Shown here piece by piece: positions 27,465 to 36,810 of a stretch of DNA of 64,000 bases. Position 1 is the first letter of the stretch. The number at the start of each line of letters is the position of its first letter. The notes under the pieces were generated by a model, which worked only from the letters and a program-made list of their open reading frames with translations, was not told where the DNA came from and did not search any database. A program made the position numbers and the translations under genes. Source of the DNA: Neobacillus sp. YX16 (GTDB lineage: Bacteria > Bacillota > Bacilli > Bacillales > Cytobacillaceae); the NCBI RefSeq assembly GCF_030123505.1, contig NZ_CP126115.1:3176001-3240000 (forward strand), given 5' to 3'.

Positions 27465-28319
27465 ATGAATGAAACACCAGAGATCAATCATAAAACATAC
27501 TGTGCCAATGAGTATGATGTATTAAAGCGTGTGATTCTTTGCGCGCCGCAATATATGACCATTCGTGAAGTTATCAATGAGACACAGAAGGAATTTGAGG
27601 ATGAAGGCATACATATAAAAACTGCACTAAAACAACATCGGGAATTCGTAAGGATCCTAGAAGAACAAGGGATTGAGGTTATTTTATTACCTTATCATAA
27701 GAAATACCCGGAGCAGGTGTTTACCAGAGATATTGGCTTTACGCTAGGGCAAACCATATTTGTTGCCAAGATGGCACATGATGTTCGGATTGGTGAAGAA
27801 GATGTATTAAAACGATGGTTAGAGGATGAGGAAATGTCTTATTACAGTTTAGCTGAGGATAGGATTGAAGGTGGAGATGTAGTCATTGATGGTAAGACCA
27901 TTTATGTTGGCTTAAGTAACCGGACCCATCAGGAAGCAGTAGACCATTTGCAAGGTCTACTTAATCAATTTGATGTGAAGGCCATTCCATTTAAGGAAAA
28001 ATATCTCCATCTGGATTGTGTTTTTAATGTCATATCACCGGATGTGGCTCTGATTTATCCGCCAGCCCTAACAAAGGAAGATATCGATCTTTTTTCATCC
28101 CGATATGAATTAATTGAGGTATCAGAGGAAGAACAATTTACATTAGGAACCAATGTATTAAATATTGGAAACAAGAAAATTTTAAGTTTACCCGTTAATA
28201 AACAGGTTAATGAAAAGCTCCGAAATCGAGGATTCGAAGTGATTGAAGTGGATATTACAGAAATCATTAAATCAGGAGGATCCTTCCGTTGCTGCACACT
28301 TCCTATCCTGAGAGGATAA
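27465..28319 (+). CDS. DDAH/arginine deiminase-family hydrolase
   Basis: 284 aa from ATG at 27465, with AGGAGG 7 nt upstream. Guanidino-group-modifying fold: FTRDIGFTLG (substrate binding), EGGDVV, catalytic His in YLHLDCVFNV and catalytic Cys in GGSFRCCTLPI near the C-terminus. Closest in style to dimethylarginine dimethylaminohydrolases and the B. subtilis YkgA type, which release citrulline from methylated arginine or act on related guanidines. The true substrate is not established. Followed by a strong terminator. Confidence 0.82.
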   Translation: MNETPEINHKTYCANEYDVLKRVILCAPQYMTIREVINETQKEFEDEGIHIKTALKQHREFVRILEEQGIEVILLPYHKKYPEQVFTRDIGFTLGQTIFVAKMAHDVRIGEEDVLKRWLEDEEMSYYSLAEDRIEGGDVVIDGKTIYVGLSNRTHQEAVDHLQGLLNQFDVKAIPFKEKYLHLDCVFNVISPDVALIYPPALTKEDIDLFSSRYELIEVSEEEQFTLGTNVLNIGNKKILSLPVNKQVNEKLRNRGFEVIEVDITEIIKSGGSFRCCTLPILRG

Positions 28320-28323
28320 GAAA

Positions 28324-28357
28324 AGAGGCTGTCCGAGTATCTCGGACAGCCTCTTTA
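28324..28357. terminator. Bidirectional terminator
   Basis: AGAGGCTGTCCGAG (28324-28337) and its exact reverse complement (28341-28354) flank TAT; A-run before, TTT after. Shared by the DDAH-like gene and the convergent SASP gene. Confidence 0.85.
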
Positions 28358-28371
28358 TAGAAATCAATAGG

Positions 28372-28566
28372 TTATTGACCTTGTTGATTTCGTAATGATT
28401 GTTCAGCGTAGGCAACAAGACGTTTCGTCATTTCGCCTCCAACTGAACCGTTTGCTCGTGCGGTCGTATCAGCACCAAGTTGAACTCCAAACTCGTTGGC
28501 GATTTCTTCCTTCATTTGATTCAGGACGTTCTCTGAACCAGGAACCACTAGTTTGTTTCTAGCCAT
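28372..28566 (-). CDS. Alpha/beta-type small acid-soluble spore protein
   Basis: 64 aa, the usual size. Contains the GPR protease site [11 protein letters not shown] and the DNA-binding signature [17 protein letters not shown]. These proteins coat and protect spore DNA and are degraded at germination. Expected to be expressed in the forespore (SigG); I did not find a clear SigG promoter. The ATG follows GGGAGT (top-strand actccc). Firm evidence that the host sporulates. Confidence 0.95.
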   Translation of the reverse strand: MARNKLVVPGSENVLNQMKEEIANEFGVQLGADTTARANGSVGGEMTKRLVAYAEQSLRNQQGQ

Positions 28567-28640
28567 GATACATCACTCCCGACGAAGTTTTTTGAGCAAT
28601 CTGGAATTGCTCGTGTTTATTTTACCCAACTTCATTTGTA

Positions 28641-29768
28641 TTATTTAGCATAATAATTTTGCGTATAATAAGGCTGTGATTTTTCATTAAATGCGACCCC
28701 AACGCCTAAGTACTCGTAATCTTGGCGCAGAATATTTTCACGATGTCCCAGCGAATTCATTAAACCTTCATGGGCAAAAATACTGCTTAATTGACCATAA
28801 GCCAAATTTTCTCCAGCCGTATGGAAAGCTACTGCATCCTCTTTCATGCGATCAAAAGGTGATTGTCCCTCAAGATTTTTATGGTCGAAATAATCATTCT
28901 CTGCCATATCTGCACTATGTTCTCGTGCTGTTTCCCTGACATGGTCATCCCATGTTAAGATAGGGAGCTGATGATTGATACGTGCAGCATTGGTTAAATC
29001 AAACATTTGATATTCAAAGCCTTCTTTTAAGGTCGGAGATGCTTCCGTATAAAAATCTTTTTTGTTTTCTTCAAGAGACTTGCTAATGATTTGTATGGCC
29101 GTTACAGTATCGGTCTCATGCTTATCATAAAATATGGTTACATAGGCATCATCCAGCAAAAATAAATCATTGTCACTATCCTCTTGGAGCTGGTATATGA
29201 CCATTCCCTTTTGAATCTTCGTAATCGGTTCACCGAGAATGCTGCGAACACTTTCCTTCGACGAATTGCCGATTTTGATTCCATTTGTAGATGCTAATAA
29301 ATCTTGGTTCGTATAGAGACCGGCCGCTTTGTTATTATCATCATACATCACCATGAAAAAATCATGATAGTTCTCATGGTAAGCATGCCAATTTGCTTCG
29401 TATTCATTCACTGAGACCCGTTTTGCAATGCCCAAATTATGCTCAATCTCAGCTTTTTCATTTCCTAGCTCGATATTATGAACAGAAAAAGTTTGTTCAG
29501 AAGGGGGTGTTAACTCTACTTTTTCCAGCGGCTCTTCCTTGGATTTTTCTTGGGTTTGCTGCATTTCATCGAGTTGAAAGCCAAGCTGTTTTAATATCTG
29601 CTGGATATCATCATATAAAACGCTAATGGTTTCAGGTACTTCAAGATTATCCTTGATTGACGATACAAAATTAGCTTGAATTTCGGAATTATCCAGCTGT
29701 TTGGCAATAAATGGCCAAGAAATATATATCAAAAATAAAATAGCGATTAATCTAAGAAAACGAAACAT
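28641..29768 (-). CDS. ylbC: CAP-domain protein, YlbC-like
   Basis: 375 aa. An N-terminal membrane anchor (about 5-22), a linker with Gln/Glu, a CAP-associated domain in the middle (about 105-230, LGIAKRVSVNEYEANWHAYH), and a C-terminal CAP/SCP domain (about 250-370) with LTWDDHVRETAREHSADMAE, YFDHKNLEGQSPFDRM, AGENLAYG and GHRENILRQDYEYLGVG. B. subtilis YlbC has this order; its function is unknown. The upstream region has four 20-bp-spaced repeats. Confidence 0.85.
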   Translation of the reverse strand: MFRFLRLIAILFLIYISWPFIAKQLDNSEIQANFVSSIKDNLEVPETISVLYDDIQQILKQLGFQLDEMQQTQEKSKEEPLEKVELTPPSEQTFSVHNIELGNEKAEIEHNLGIAKRVSVNEYEANWHAYHENYHDFFMVMYDDNNKAAGLYTNQDLLASTNGIKIGNSSKESVRSILGEPITKIQKGMVIYQLQEDSDNDLFLLDDAYVTIFYDKHETDTVTAIQIISKSLEENKKDFYTEASPTLKEGFEYQMFDLTNAARINHQLPILTWDDHVRETAREHSADMAENDYFDHKNLEGQSPFDRMKEDAVAFHTAGENLAYGQLSSIFAHEGLMNSLGHRENILRQDYEYLGVGVAFNEKSQPYYTQNYYAK

Positions 29769-29863
29769 AATATTCCTCCAATTCTATTAGGAGTATAGCC
29801 AATTTCGCTTAACTGTAAAATAAATTAGCTTTGAAATCAAGATTAATTTTCGTTATCCTGATT

Positions 29864-29932
29864 ATATCTGCGATAAACAGAAAATATCTGCGTTAATTAA
29901 ATTATATCTGCGTTAAATCAAATATATCTGCG
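29864..29932 (+). repeat. Four direct repeats with 20-bp period
   Basis: ATATCTGCG starts at 29864, 29884, 29904 and 29924, exactly 20 bp apart, with AT-rich spacers. Located 96 bp upstream of the ylbC-like gene and behind the RNase J gene. Confidence 0.8.
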
Positions 29933-29947
29933 ATGCTCAAAAATTTA

Positions 29948-29983
29948 AATGTCAGGCACAAAACTTAGTGCCTGACATTTTAT
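29948..29983. terminator. Terminator after the RNase J gene
   Basis: AATGTCAGGCAC (29948-29959) pairs with GTGCCTGACATT (29968-29979), 12 bp, with an A-rich left side giving a T-run (ATTTAAATTTTT) on the minus strand. Confidence 0.65.
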
Positions 29984-29995
29984 ATATACCGCTAA

Positions 29996-31669
29996 TTATA
30001 TTTCAAGGATAATTGGTAGAATCATCGGTTTTCTCTTCGTATGTTTAAATAAATACTGACCGACAGACTTTTTAATATTATTCTTCATGACGTTCCACTG
30101 GCGAATATTGTCTGCTTCTAATTCAAGAATCACTTTCTTAACAAGGCGGTTTATTTCTCTTATCAAATCCTCTGATTCCTTTACATACACAAATCCACGT
30201 GTAATCGTATCAGGACCCTGAATAATTTTTCGATCGGATTTGCTGATGGTTAAAACAACAACGAGCATCCCATCTTCAGAGAGTTGTCTGCGGTCACGTA
30301 AGACAATTTCCCCAACATCGCCAACGCTAATTCCATCTACATATGTGTCTCCTGCTGGAATACTTCGAGTTTGACGAGCAACAGAATTTTCAATATCCAC
30401 CACATCACCATTTTTAATGATAAACGTATTCCCTTTTTCTACACCAACCGATTCGGCTAACTGCCGGTGATGATGGAGCATTCTATATTCACCATGAATC
30501 GGGATAAAATAGGTTGGCTTCATTAACGTTAGCATGAGTTTTAAATCTTCCTGGTAGCCATGACCTGAAACATGCATACCGGTTGAGCTTCCTGAGCCAT
30601 AAATAACCTTAGCTCCAAGTTGGAATAAGTTGTCGATGATTCGAGAAACCCCCTTCTCGTTACCAGGTATAGGCGAAGCAGCTAAAATAACGGTATCCCC
30701 AGGGTAAATCGTTGCATCCCGATAATTTCCTGTTGATAGTCGTGCAAGGGCAGCATTAGGTTCGCCTTGACTTCCTGTACACAGAATCACGACCTTGTCA
30801 GGAGGAAACTGTTCAATTTCATTTGCACTTATCAGCATTCCATCCGGAACATTTAAATACCCACGCTCAAGTGCAACATCAACCACGTTCACCATACTTC
30901 GTCCAAGAAGTGCAAGCTTACGATTTGTTTTTATTGCTGCTTCCACGACTTGTTGAACACGGTTAACGTTTGATGCAAAAGTGGAGAGGATAATTTTTCC
31001 CTCTGCCTTCATAAAAGCCTCCACTAAATGTTCTGCGACCATTTTCTCGGAAGGAGATAAACCTTTCCGCTCGGCATTGGTACTTTCGGAGATTAAAGCA
31101 ATAACACCTTGTTGGCCAATCTGTGCCATTTTATGAATATCACTATACTGGTCATTTGACGGTGTTAAATCGAATTTAAAATCACCGGTATGAACGACAT
31201 TTCCCTCTGGTGTATGAAATACAATTCCAAGACAATCAGGAATGCTATGACTTACTTTGAAAAAGGAACAACGGATTTCCCCAAACTCAAGTGTGGATTC
31301 CGAATGGATCGTTACAAGCTCACTATCCCTAAGTAACCGATGCTCTTCTAACTTTAATTCAATTAATCCTAATGTAAATCGAGTGGCATATATTGGAACA
31401 TTTAATTTTTTCAAAAAGAAAGGAATACCGCCAATATGATCTTCATGTCCATGAGTCACAATCATTGCTCGGATTTTATGTTGATTATCCTCTAAATAAG
31501 TCATATCAGGGATAATCAAGTCAATTCCCATTAAACTTTCGTCTGGAAATTTACCCCCGCAATCAATCACCAAAATATCGTCTCCATATTCGATTACATA
31601 CATGTTCTTACCAATTTCATTGATTCCGCCTAAGGCGAAAATAGACAATTGTTTTGTTTCTGTTTTCAT
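29996..31669 (-). CDS. Ribonuclease J family protein
   Basis: 557-aa metallo-beta-lactamase/beta-CASP ribonuclease, the full length of RNase J1. Metal ligands in VTHGHEDHIGG, later SHSIPD, HTGDFKFD; beta-CASP motifs STNAERKG, FASNVNRVQQ and SGHGYQEDLKLM; C-terminal domain ends KRKPMILPIILEI like RNase J. It acts in 5'-3' and endonucleolytic RNA decay. It stands alone, not next to the usual rnjA or rnjB neighbours, and differs from B. subtilis J1 at many positions, so it is probably an extra paralogue. Confidence 0.88.
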   Translation of the reverse strand: MKTETKQLSIFALGGINEIGKNMYVIEYGDDILVIDCGGKFPDESLMGIDLIIPDMTYLEDNQHKIRAMIVTHGHEDHIGGIPFFLKKLNVPIYATRFTLGLIELKLEEHRLLRDSELVTIHSESTLEFGEIRCSFFKVSHSIPDCLGIVFHTPEGNVVHTGDFKFDLTPSNDQYSDIHKMAQIGQQGVIALISESTNAERKGLSPSEKMVAEHLVEAFMKAEGKIILSTFASNVNRVQQVVEAAIKTNRKLALLGRSMVNVVDVALERGYLNVPDGMLISANEIEQFPPDKVVILCTGSQGEPNAALARLSTGNYRDATIYPGDTVILAASPIPGNEKGVSRIIDNLFQLGAKVIYGSGSSTGMHVSGHGYQEDLKLMLTLMKPTYFIPIHGEYRMLHHHRQLAESVGVEKGNTFIIKNGDVVDIENSVARQTRSIPAGDTYVDGISVGDVGEIVLRDRRQLSEDGMLVVVLTISKSDRKIIQGPDTITRGFVYVKESEDLIREINRLVKKVILELEADNIRQWNVMKNNIKKSVGQYLFKHTKRKPMILPIILEI

Positions 31670-31822
31670 ATAAATTACCTCCCGAATACTTGTAGATTGT
31701 TTTATTATCCCCCTATAGAAGGTGAGTATGTTTAAGAAGTAATTTTATTAAAAAAGATATTTCGTAATTTTTAAAAAATATATTGATTTTTGGAAAAATA
31801 ACAATTAAGATATGATTTATAG

Positions 31823-31848
31823 TAATCCTATTGAGTTAATCGGAATTA
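31823..31848 (+). promoter_or_regulatory. Possible Rrf2/CymR-type operator
   Basis: An imperfect inverted repeat, TAATCC...GGAATTA with an AT-rich centre, resembles CymR boxes (ATTCC-N-GGAAT type). It lies about 107 bp before the Rrf2 gene. Confidence 0.4.
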
Positions 31849-31954
31849 AAACAAAACAGTTTATCCCATTTCCATATTGATTCCAAAACCACTATGGAAC
31901 ATTTTTATCAGTGAATGTTGACCAAATTACTCAACATTAAAGAGGAGGTTTGAA

Positions 31955-32437
31955 ATGAAGGTATCAAGCAGGGGTGAATACGCACTAAGAGCATTAATCT
32001 TGCTAGGAAACTATAAAGGAAAAGTACTCAGCATTCAGGAAATTTCTGAAAAAACCCTTGTTAGTATTAACTACCTGGAACAAATCCTTCTTCAATTAAA
32101 AAAACTTGGGTATGTAGTCAGTAAACGTGGTGCAAAGGGTGGCTACTTACTCTATGGAGAACCAACAGATATTAATATTGGTGAAGTAATCCGTGATCTA
32201 GAGGGACCTTTGTCTCCAATGAGCTGTGCCTCTATTACTAAATACGAACCATGTCCTTTAGAGGGGGGATGTCAACTAAAGCCGTTGTGGTCTTTAGTTC
32301 GAGATACAATTGCTTTTGTCTTAGAACGAACAACACTGGAAGATTTACTGACAAACCAAATTTCAAAGCTGGAAGGAGAGGATTTTGTTGTCGTTAAAAG
32401 GACGTCTAGATCAACAAGTGATGGAAAAAATAGCTAG
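31955..32437 (+). CDS. Rrf2-family transcriptional regulator
   Basis: 160 aa. Winged helix at the N-terminus (VSSRGEYALRALILLGNY, SIQEISEKTLVSINYLEQILLQLKKLGYV, RGAKGGYLL) and three Cys in CASITKYEPCPLEGGC at 90-105, the usual Fe-S or sensing site of Rrf2 proteins. Family relatives include IscR and CymR, which control Fe-S and sulfur metabolism. First gene of a run with yezD and sulfate uptake genes, so it probably regulates sulfate import. GAGG site before the ATG. Confidence 0.88.
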   Translation: MKVSSRGEYALRALILLGNYKGKVLSIQEISEKTLVSINYLEQILLQLKKLGYVVSKRGAKGGYLLYGEPTDINIGEVIRDLEGPLSPMSCASITKYEPCPLEGGCQLKPLWSLVRDTIAFVLERTTLEDLLTNQISKLEGEDFVVVKRTSRSTSDGKNS

Positions 32438-32594
32438 TTTGCTAGAGGGTTTGGAATTTGGAACGGTTCAGATTACGGTTCATGATTCACAAATCACGCA
32501 AATTGATCGCTTAGAGAAGCATCGGCTTCCCGTACAGAATAAAACGAGTGTAACTTCATTTCCAAACAAAACAAAAAGCAGGCTGGAAAAATGA
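32385..32594 (+). CDS. yezD: YezD family protein (DUF2292)
   Basis: About 68-69 aa. Starts at TTG 32385 or 32388 behind GGAAGGAGAG, inside the end of the Rrf2 gene (overlap about 50 bp), implying coupled translation. The DUF2292 core is plain: LEGLEFGTVQITVHDSQITQ then IDRLEKHRL. Small family of unknown function, often next to sulfur assimilation or Rrf2-type genes. The C-terminus is a short basic tail. Confidence 0.8.
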   Translation: MLSLKGRLDQQVMEKIASLLEGLEFGTVQITVHDSQITQIDRLEKHRLPVQNKTSVTSFPNKTKSRLEK

Positions 32595-32618
32595 ATAATT
32601 GCCGATCGGACAGCCGAA

Positions 32619-32676
32619 GGCCCTTTAGTTTCTTGTACATGTGCTATGTACGCGTATTTACTAATGGGGCTTTTTT
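32619..32676 (+). terminator. Terminator/attenuator between yezD and sbp
   Basis: GGCCCTTTAGT pairs with ACTAATGGGGC around an inner hairpin GTACAT-gtgct-ATGTAC, followed by a T-run of seven. It could limit read-through from the regulator genes into the transporter genes. Confidence 0.5.
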
Positions 32677-32718
32677 TATTGGAAAAAGCCTACAAAAAAA
32701 GTAGAGGGGTCAAATAAA

Positions 32719-33777
32719 ATGATGAAAAAAACTTGGTTAACGCTATTATTCTTAACTTTACTCTTATGGGCTGCGGGATGCTCGAATCAAAGTGCAACAA
32801 CTGAGAAAGAAACTGAAGCATCAGGGACTGAAGAATCAGTTAAAAAAGAAATTGAACTTTTAAATGTATCATACGATCCAACAAGAGAATTTTATGAAGA
32901 ATTCAACGCAAGCTTTGCAGCCTATTGGGAAAAAGAAAAAGGACAAAAAGTTACCATTAACCAATCACATGGAGGTTCGGGTAAGCAATCCCGCTCCGTC
33001 ATTGATGGTCTTGAAGCGGATATCGTGACGTTGGCACTAGCCTATGATATCGATGTAATCGCTGAAGCAGGGAAGTTTCCAGAGAATTGGCAGGAAAGAC
33101 TAGATAATAACAGCTCACCATACACATCAACGATTGTATTTCTTGTTAGAAAAGGCAACCCAAAAGGCATTAAAGACTGGGATGATCTCGTGAAAACAGA
33201 TATATCTGTAATCACCCCAAATCCTAAAACATCTGGCGGTGCGAGATGGAATTACCTTGCTGCCTGGGGATATGCCTTAGAACAGAATAACGGAGACGAA
33301 GCGAAGGCTAAAGAGTTTGTAACCAAACTGTTTAAAAATGTACCTGTTCTAGATTCTGGTGCACGCGGCTCTACAACTACTTTCGTCGAAAGAGGAATTG
33401 GGGATGTATTAATTGCATGGGAAAATGAAGCATTCTTAGCTTTAAATGAGTTAGGTAAAGATGAATTTGAAATTGTCGTCCCTTCCATCAGTATTCTAGC
33501 TGAACCGCCTGTTACGGTTGTGGATGAAAATGCTAAGAAACATGAAACAGAGGAAGTCGCAAAAGCATATTTAGATTATTTGTATACAGAGGAAGGACAG
33601 GAAATTGCCGCTAAGAACTATTACCGCCCACGTTCTGAAGAGGTAGCCAAAAAGTATGCTGATCAGTTCCCAGAAATTAACCTATTTACCATTGATGAGG
33701 TTTTTGATGGATGGAAAAATGCGCAAAAGACACATTTTGACGATGGCGGAGTCTTTGATGAGATATACAAACCGTAA
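32719..33777 (+). CDS. sbp: Sulfate ABC transporter, substrate-binding lipoprotein
   Basis: 352 aa. Lipobox AAGC at about residue 21, a short Ser/Glu linker, then the sulfate/thiosulfate-binding fold: [61 protein letters not shown] and [13 protein letters not shown], all typical of Sbp/CysP. Anchored outside the membrane, it hands sulfate or thiosulfate to CysT/CysW. GAGGGG site; second ATG one codon in. Confidence 0.93.
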   Translation: MMKKTWLTLLFLTLLLWAAGCSNQSATTEKETEASGTEESVKKEIELLNVSYDPTREFYEEFNASFAAYWEKEKGQKVTINQSHGGSGKQSRSVIDGLEADIVTLALAYDIDVIAEAGKFPENWQERLDNNSSPYTSTIVFLVRKGNPKGIKDWDDLVKTDISVITPNPKTSGGARWNYLAAWGYALEQNNGDEAKAKEFVTKLFKNVPVLDSGARGSTTTFVERGIGDVLIAWENEAFLALNELGKDEFEIVVPSISILAEPPVTVVDENAKKHETEEVAKAYLDYLYTEEGQEIAAKNYYRPRSEEVAKKYADQFPEINLFTIDEVFDGWKNAQKTHFDDGGVFDEIYKP

Positions 33778-33797
33778 AGTTAAAGGAGAGTTTCAAC

Positions 33798-34634
33798 GTG
33801 GTTACTAAAAGAAAGCAACATCGTGTTTTGCCGGGATTTGGTCTATCTATGGGGTACACACTGATTTATCTAAGTCTAATCATTTTGATTCCGATTGCCG
33901 TCCTATTTTTAAAAGCAACGACAATCAGCCTCGCAGAATTTTGGGAGACCGTAACCGATGAACGAGTAGTTGCTTCCTATAAATTAACGATTTATACATC
34001 GTTTATTGCTGCATTTGTAAATGCAATATTTGGGACGCTGATCGCCTGGGTATTGGTAAGATACGAGTTTTATGGAAAACGAATCATTGACGCGTTAGTC
34101 GATTTGCCTTTTGCTTTACCAACTGCGGTTGCGGGTATCGCCCTTACCACCATTTATGCACCAAATGGCTGGATCGGGCAATACTTTGAATCCATCGGGA
34201 TAAAGGTAGCTTATACACCACTCGGTATCATGATTGCCTTAACGTTTATCGGACTTCCCTTTGTCGTCCGGTCTGTCCAGCCAGTATTGCAGGATTTGGA
34301 CCAGCAATATGAGGAGGCTGCTGCTACACTTGGAGCAAATCCTCTGCAAATCTTTGTCAAAATTATTTTTCCAGCCATATTCCCAGCCATCTTAACAGGC
34401 TTTGCCCTTGCGTTTGCAAGGGCTTTGGGCGAATATGGTTCCGTTGTTTTCATATCAGGGAATATGCCTATGAAAACAGAGATTGTCCCATTGCTAATTA
34501 TTACGAAATTAGAGCAATTCAATTATGCCGGCGCAGCTGCTATCGCCGTTGTGATGCTTGTATTTTCATTCGTTCTATTATTCTTAATCAATTTCTGGCA
34601 ATGGAAAACAACAAAAAAATATCAAGTGAGCTAG
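33798..34634 (+). CDS. cysT: Sulfate ABC transporter permease CysT
   Basis: 278 aa from GTG at 33798 with AAAGGAGAG upstream. Six or so membrane helices; ABC permease loop EEAAATLGANPLQIFVKIIFPAI and conserved FALPTAVAGIAL and ARALGEYGSVVFISGN. Forms the channel with CysW. Twenty bases after sbp. Confidence 0.92.
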   Translation: MVTKRKQHRVLPGFGLSMGYTLIYLSLIILIPIAVLFLKATTISLAEFWETVTDERVVASYKLTIYTSFIAAFVNAIFGTLIAWVLVRYEFYGKRIIDALVDLPFALPTAVAGIALTTIYAPNGWIGQYFESIGIKVAYTPLGIMIALTFIGLPFVVRSVQPVLQDLDQQYEEAAATLGANPLQIFVKIIFPAIFPAILTGFALAFARALGEYGSVVFISGNMPMKTEIVPLLIITKLEQFNYAGAAAIAVVMLVFSFVLLFLINFWQWKTTKKYQVS

Positions 34635-34649
34635 AGGAGATAGGGGAAT

Positions 34650-35504
34650 ATGATGGTTCGAGAAACAACCCTTCATGTGAAAAATGTAAAAGCAAATTCC
34701 GAGCCTGGCTTAATAATAAAATGGCTGTTAATCACTATTGCACTAGGCTTCTTAGGAATATTTATTCTCGTCCCGTTAATTGCTGTTTTCACGGAAGCAC
34801 TGAATAAAGGAATTCAGTTATACTTCGCATCTTTGACAGAGCGTGATGCCTTGTCTGCGATTAAATTAACTTTAATTACAGCTGTGATTACGATACCTGC
34901 TAACACAATATTCGGGGTGATAGCGGCCTGGGTAATAGCAAAGTTTGATTTCCGAGGTAAGAATATATTAATCACTTTAATTGACATTCCTTTTGCCGTT
35001 TCGCCTGTTATAGCCGGACTCGTTTTTGTTCTGTTGTTCGGCTCGCAAGGCGTATTGGGTCCGTTTTTAGAGGCAAATAATATTAAGATTATTTTTGGAG
35101 TACCTGGAATTATTCTAGCAACTATTTTTGTTACCTTTCCATTTGTCGTAAGAGAATTGCTGCCAATCATGCAAGAACAAGGAACCGAAGAGGAACAAGC
35201 TGCGATTACTCTCGGGGCAAACGGCTGGCAAATGTTCTTTCGTGTTACTTTACCCAACATTAAATGGGGCTTGCTGTATGGTGTTATTCTTTGTAATGCA
35301 CGTGCTATGGGTGAATTTGGAGCAGTTTCAGTTGTTTCCGGGCACATTAGAGGATTAACCAATACCATTCCCCTCCATGTTGAAATATTGTATAACGAAT
35401 ACAATTTTACCGCAGCTTTTGCTGTGGCTTCCTTATTGGCATTGCTTGCCTTACTAACATTAATTTTAAAAAGTTTTGTGGAGTGGAAAACAAAAAAACA
35501 CTAA
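34650..35504 (+). CDS. cysW: Sulfate ABC transporter permease CysW
   Basis: 284 aa. ABC permease with [20 protein letters not shown] loop, [17 protein letters not shown] and [17 protein letters not shown]. Starts 15 bp after cysT. Partner of CysT; together they bind two CysA subunits. Two adjacent ATG codons at the start behind GGAGATAGGGG. Confidence 0.92.
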   Translation: MMVRETTLHVKNVKANSEPGLIIKWLLITIALGFLGIFILVPLIAVFTEALNKGIQLYFASLTERDALSAIKLTLITAVITIPANTIFGVIAAWVIAKFDFRGKNILITLIDIPFAVSPVIAGLVFVLLFGSQGVLGPFLEANNIKIIFGVPGIILATIFVTFPFVVRELLPIMQEQGTEEEQAAITLGANGWQMFFRVTLPNIKWGLLYGVILCNARAMGEFGAVSVVSGHIRGLTNTIPLHVEILYNEYNFTAAFAVASLLALLALLTLILKSFVEWKTKKH

Positions 35505-35557
35505 AAGAGCACTTTCAAAGATAAATTTATTTGTCTTTATACTGGGGGATTGTTGAA

Positions 35558-36631
35558 ATGGGGATTACAATCAAGGACGTGTCAAAGACATTTGGAACCT
35601 TTCAAGCCGTCAAAAATGTCAATCTTGAAATTCCAACAGGAGATTTTGTGGCCTTATTAGGGCCATCGGGTTCGGGTAAAACGACTCTCCTGCGACTCAT
35701 TGCAGGGTTGGAGGGGTTGGATTCAGGAGGAATTTACTTCGATGACGTAGATTATACCTACAAAAGTATTAAAGAACGGAATGTAGGATTTGTTTTTCAA
35801 AATTATGCTTTGTTCAAGCATATGACTATTTTTGAAAATATTGCTTTTGGCTTAAAGGTAAGGCCGAGGAAAACACGTCCATCTAAAAATGAAATTGCCG
35901 AAAAAGTAAATGAATTATTGAAACTCGTTCAATTAGACCATCTTGCCAATCGCTATCCTTCACAGCTTTCAGGGGGACAGAGACAGCGGATTGCACTGGC
36001 GAGGGCTCTCGCAGTAGAACCGGAAGTCTTACTTCTAGACGAACCATTTGGTGCTCTAGATGCAAAGGTTCGTCAGGAACTTCGCCATTGGTTACGAGAA
36101 ATTCATCAAAAGCTTAACATCACCACAGTATTTGTTACTCATGACCAGGAAGAGGCACTAGAAATGGCAGATACCGTTGTGGTAATGAATCTTGGTGAAA
36201 TTGAACAAATTGGCTCTCCAGAAGAGGTTTATTCGAAACCTGAGAGCGCATTTGTTTATAGTTTCCTAGGAAGAGTCAACGAATTTCGGGATTCTGAAGG
36301 AGCAGGTGAGTCGGAGAGAATCAGTTATATAAGACCACATGAAATTGTTCTGCGTAAAATTTCACAAGGGGACAGCATCGTGTCAGAGGTTTCACACATC
36401 CATGTGATTGGATCAACCGTAAGAATCGAGTTAAGACGCCGTGATACAAATGATTTATTTGAGGCAGAAATGAATGTCGATCAGTATCAGAAAATGAGCC
36501 CAGTAAAAAAAGGAGATATCCTTTTTGCTGAATTTAAAAATATCGTTGTATTTGATAAAAATCCGGAAAATAAAATAACCCATTCAGGAAAAAGTGGTAT
36601 TAGAAATGCTTTAAAAAGCAAATTAATATAG
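35558..36631 (+). CDS. cysA: Sulfate ABC transporter ATP-binding protein CysA
   Basis: 357 aa from ATG at 35558 (GGGGGA upstream). Walker [11 protein letters not shown]-loop FVFQNYALF, signature LSGGQRQR, Walker [13 protein letters not shown]-loop VTHDQEEA, and a C-terminal TOBE-like domain (residues about 240-350). Energises sulfate uptake. Last gene of the operon; a terminator follows. Confidence 0.93.
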   Translation: MGITIKDVSKTFGTFQAVKNVNLEIPTGDFVALLGPSGSGKTTLLRLIAGLEGLDSGGIYFDDVDYTYKSIKERNVGFVFQNYALFKHMTIFENIAFGLKVRPRKTRPSKNEIAEKVNELLKLVQLDHLANRYPSQLSGGQRQRIALARALAVEPEVLLLDEPFGALDAKVRQELRHWLREIHQKLNITTVFVTHDQEEALEMADTVVVMNLGEIEQIGSPEEVYSKPESAFVYSFLGRVNEFRDSEGAGESERISYIRPHEIVLRKISQGDSIVSEVSHIHVIGSTVRIELRRRDTNDLFEAEMNVDQYQKMSPVKKGDILFAEFKNIVVFDKNPENKITHSGKSGIRNALKSKLI

Positions 36632-36640
36632 AAGGTAAAG

Positions 36641-36669
36641 GTGCTAGGAAATCCTGGCACTTATTTTTT
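36641..36669 (+). terminator. Terminator of the sulfate operon
   Basis: GTGCTAGG (36641-36648) pairs with CCTGGCAC (36653-36660, one G-U), followed by TTATTTTTTT. Confidence 0.7.
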
Positions 36670-36810
36670 TCTCTGAAATTGAGAGGAATCGTTATGATTG
36701 AAAAATACATATATTAAGCATAAATTAATAGTAAGAAGCTTTTTCAACGTGGAAACGAATCAAACTAAAGCGCATCGGTACATTAAATAACAAATGGAAG
36801 GGCTGATCAC

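Noticed and set aside
34814..35404. Long minus-strand frame (196 codons) opposite cysW
   Set aside because: It is the complement of a well-supported permease gene and has the biased composition of a shadow frame.
36670..36810. S-box or T-box riboswitch before the PatB/MalY gene
   Set aside because: The leader is short and AT-rich, without the conserved boxes or a terminator stem.
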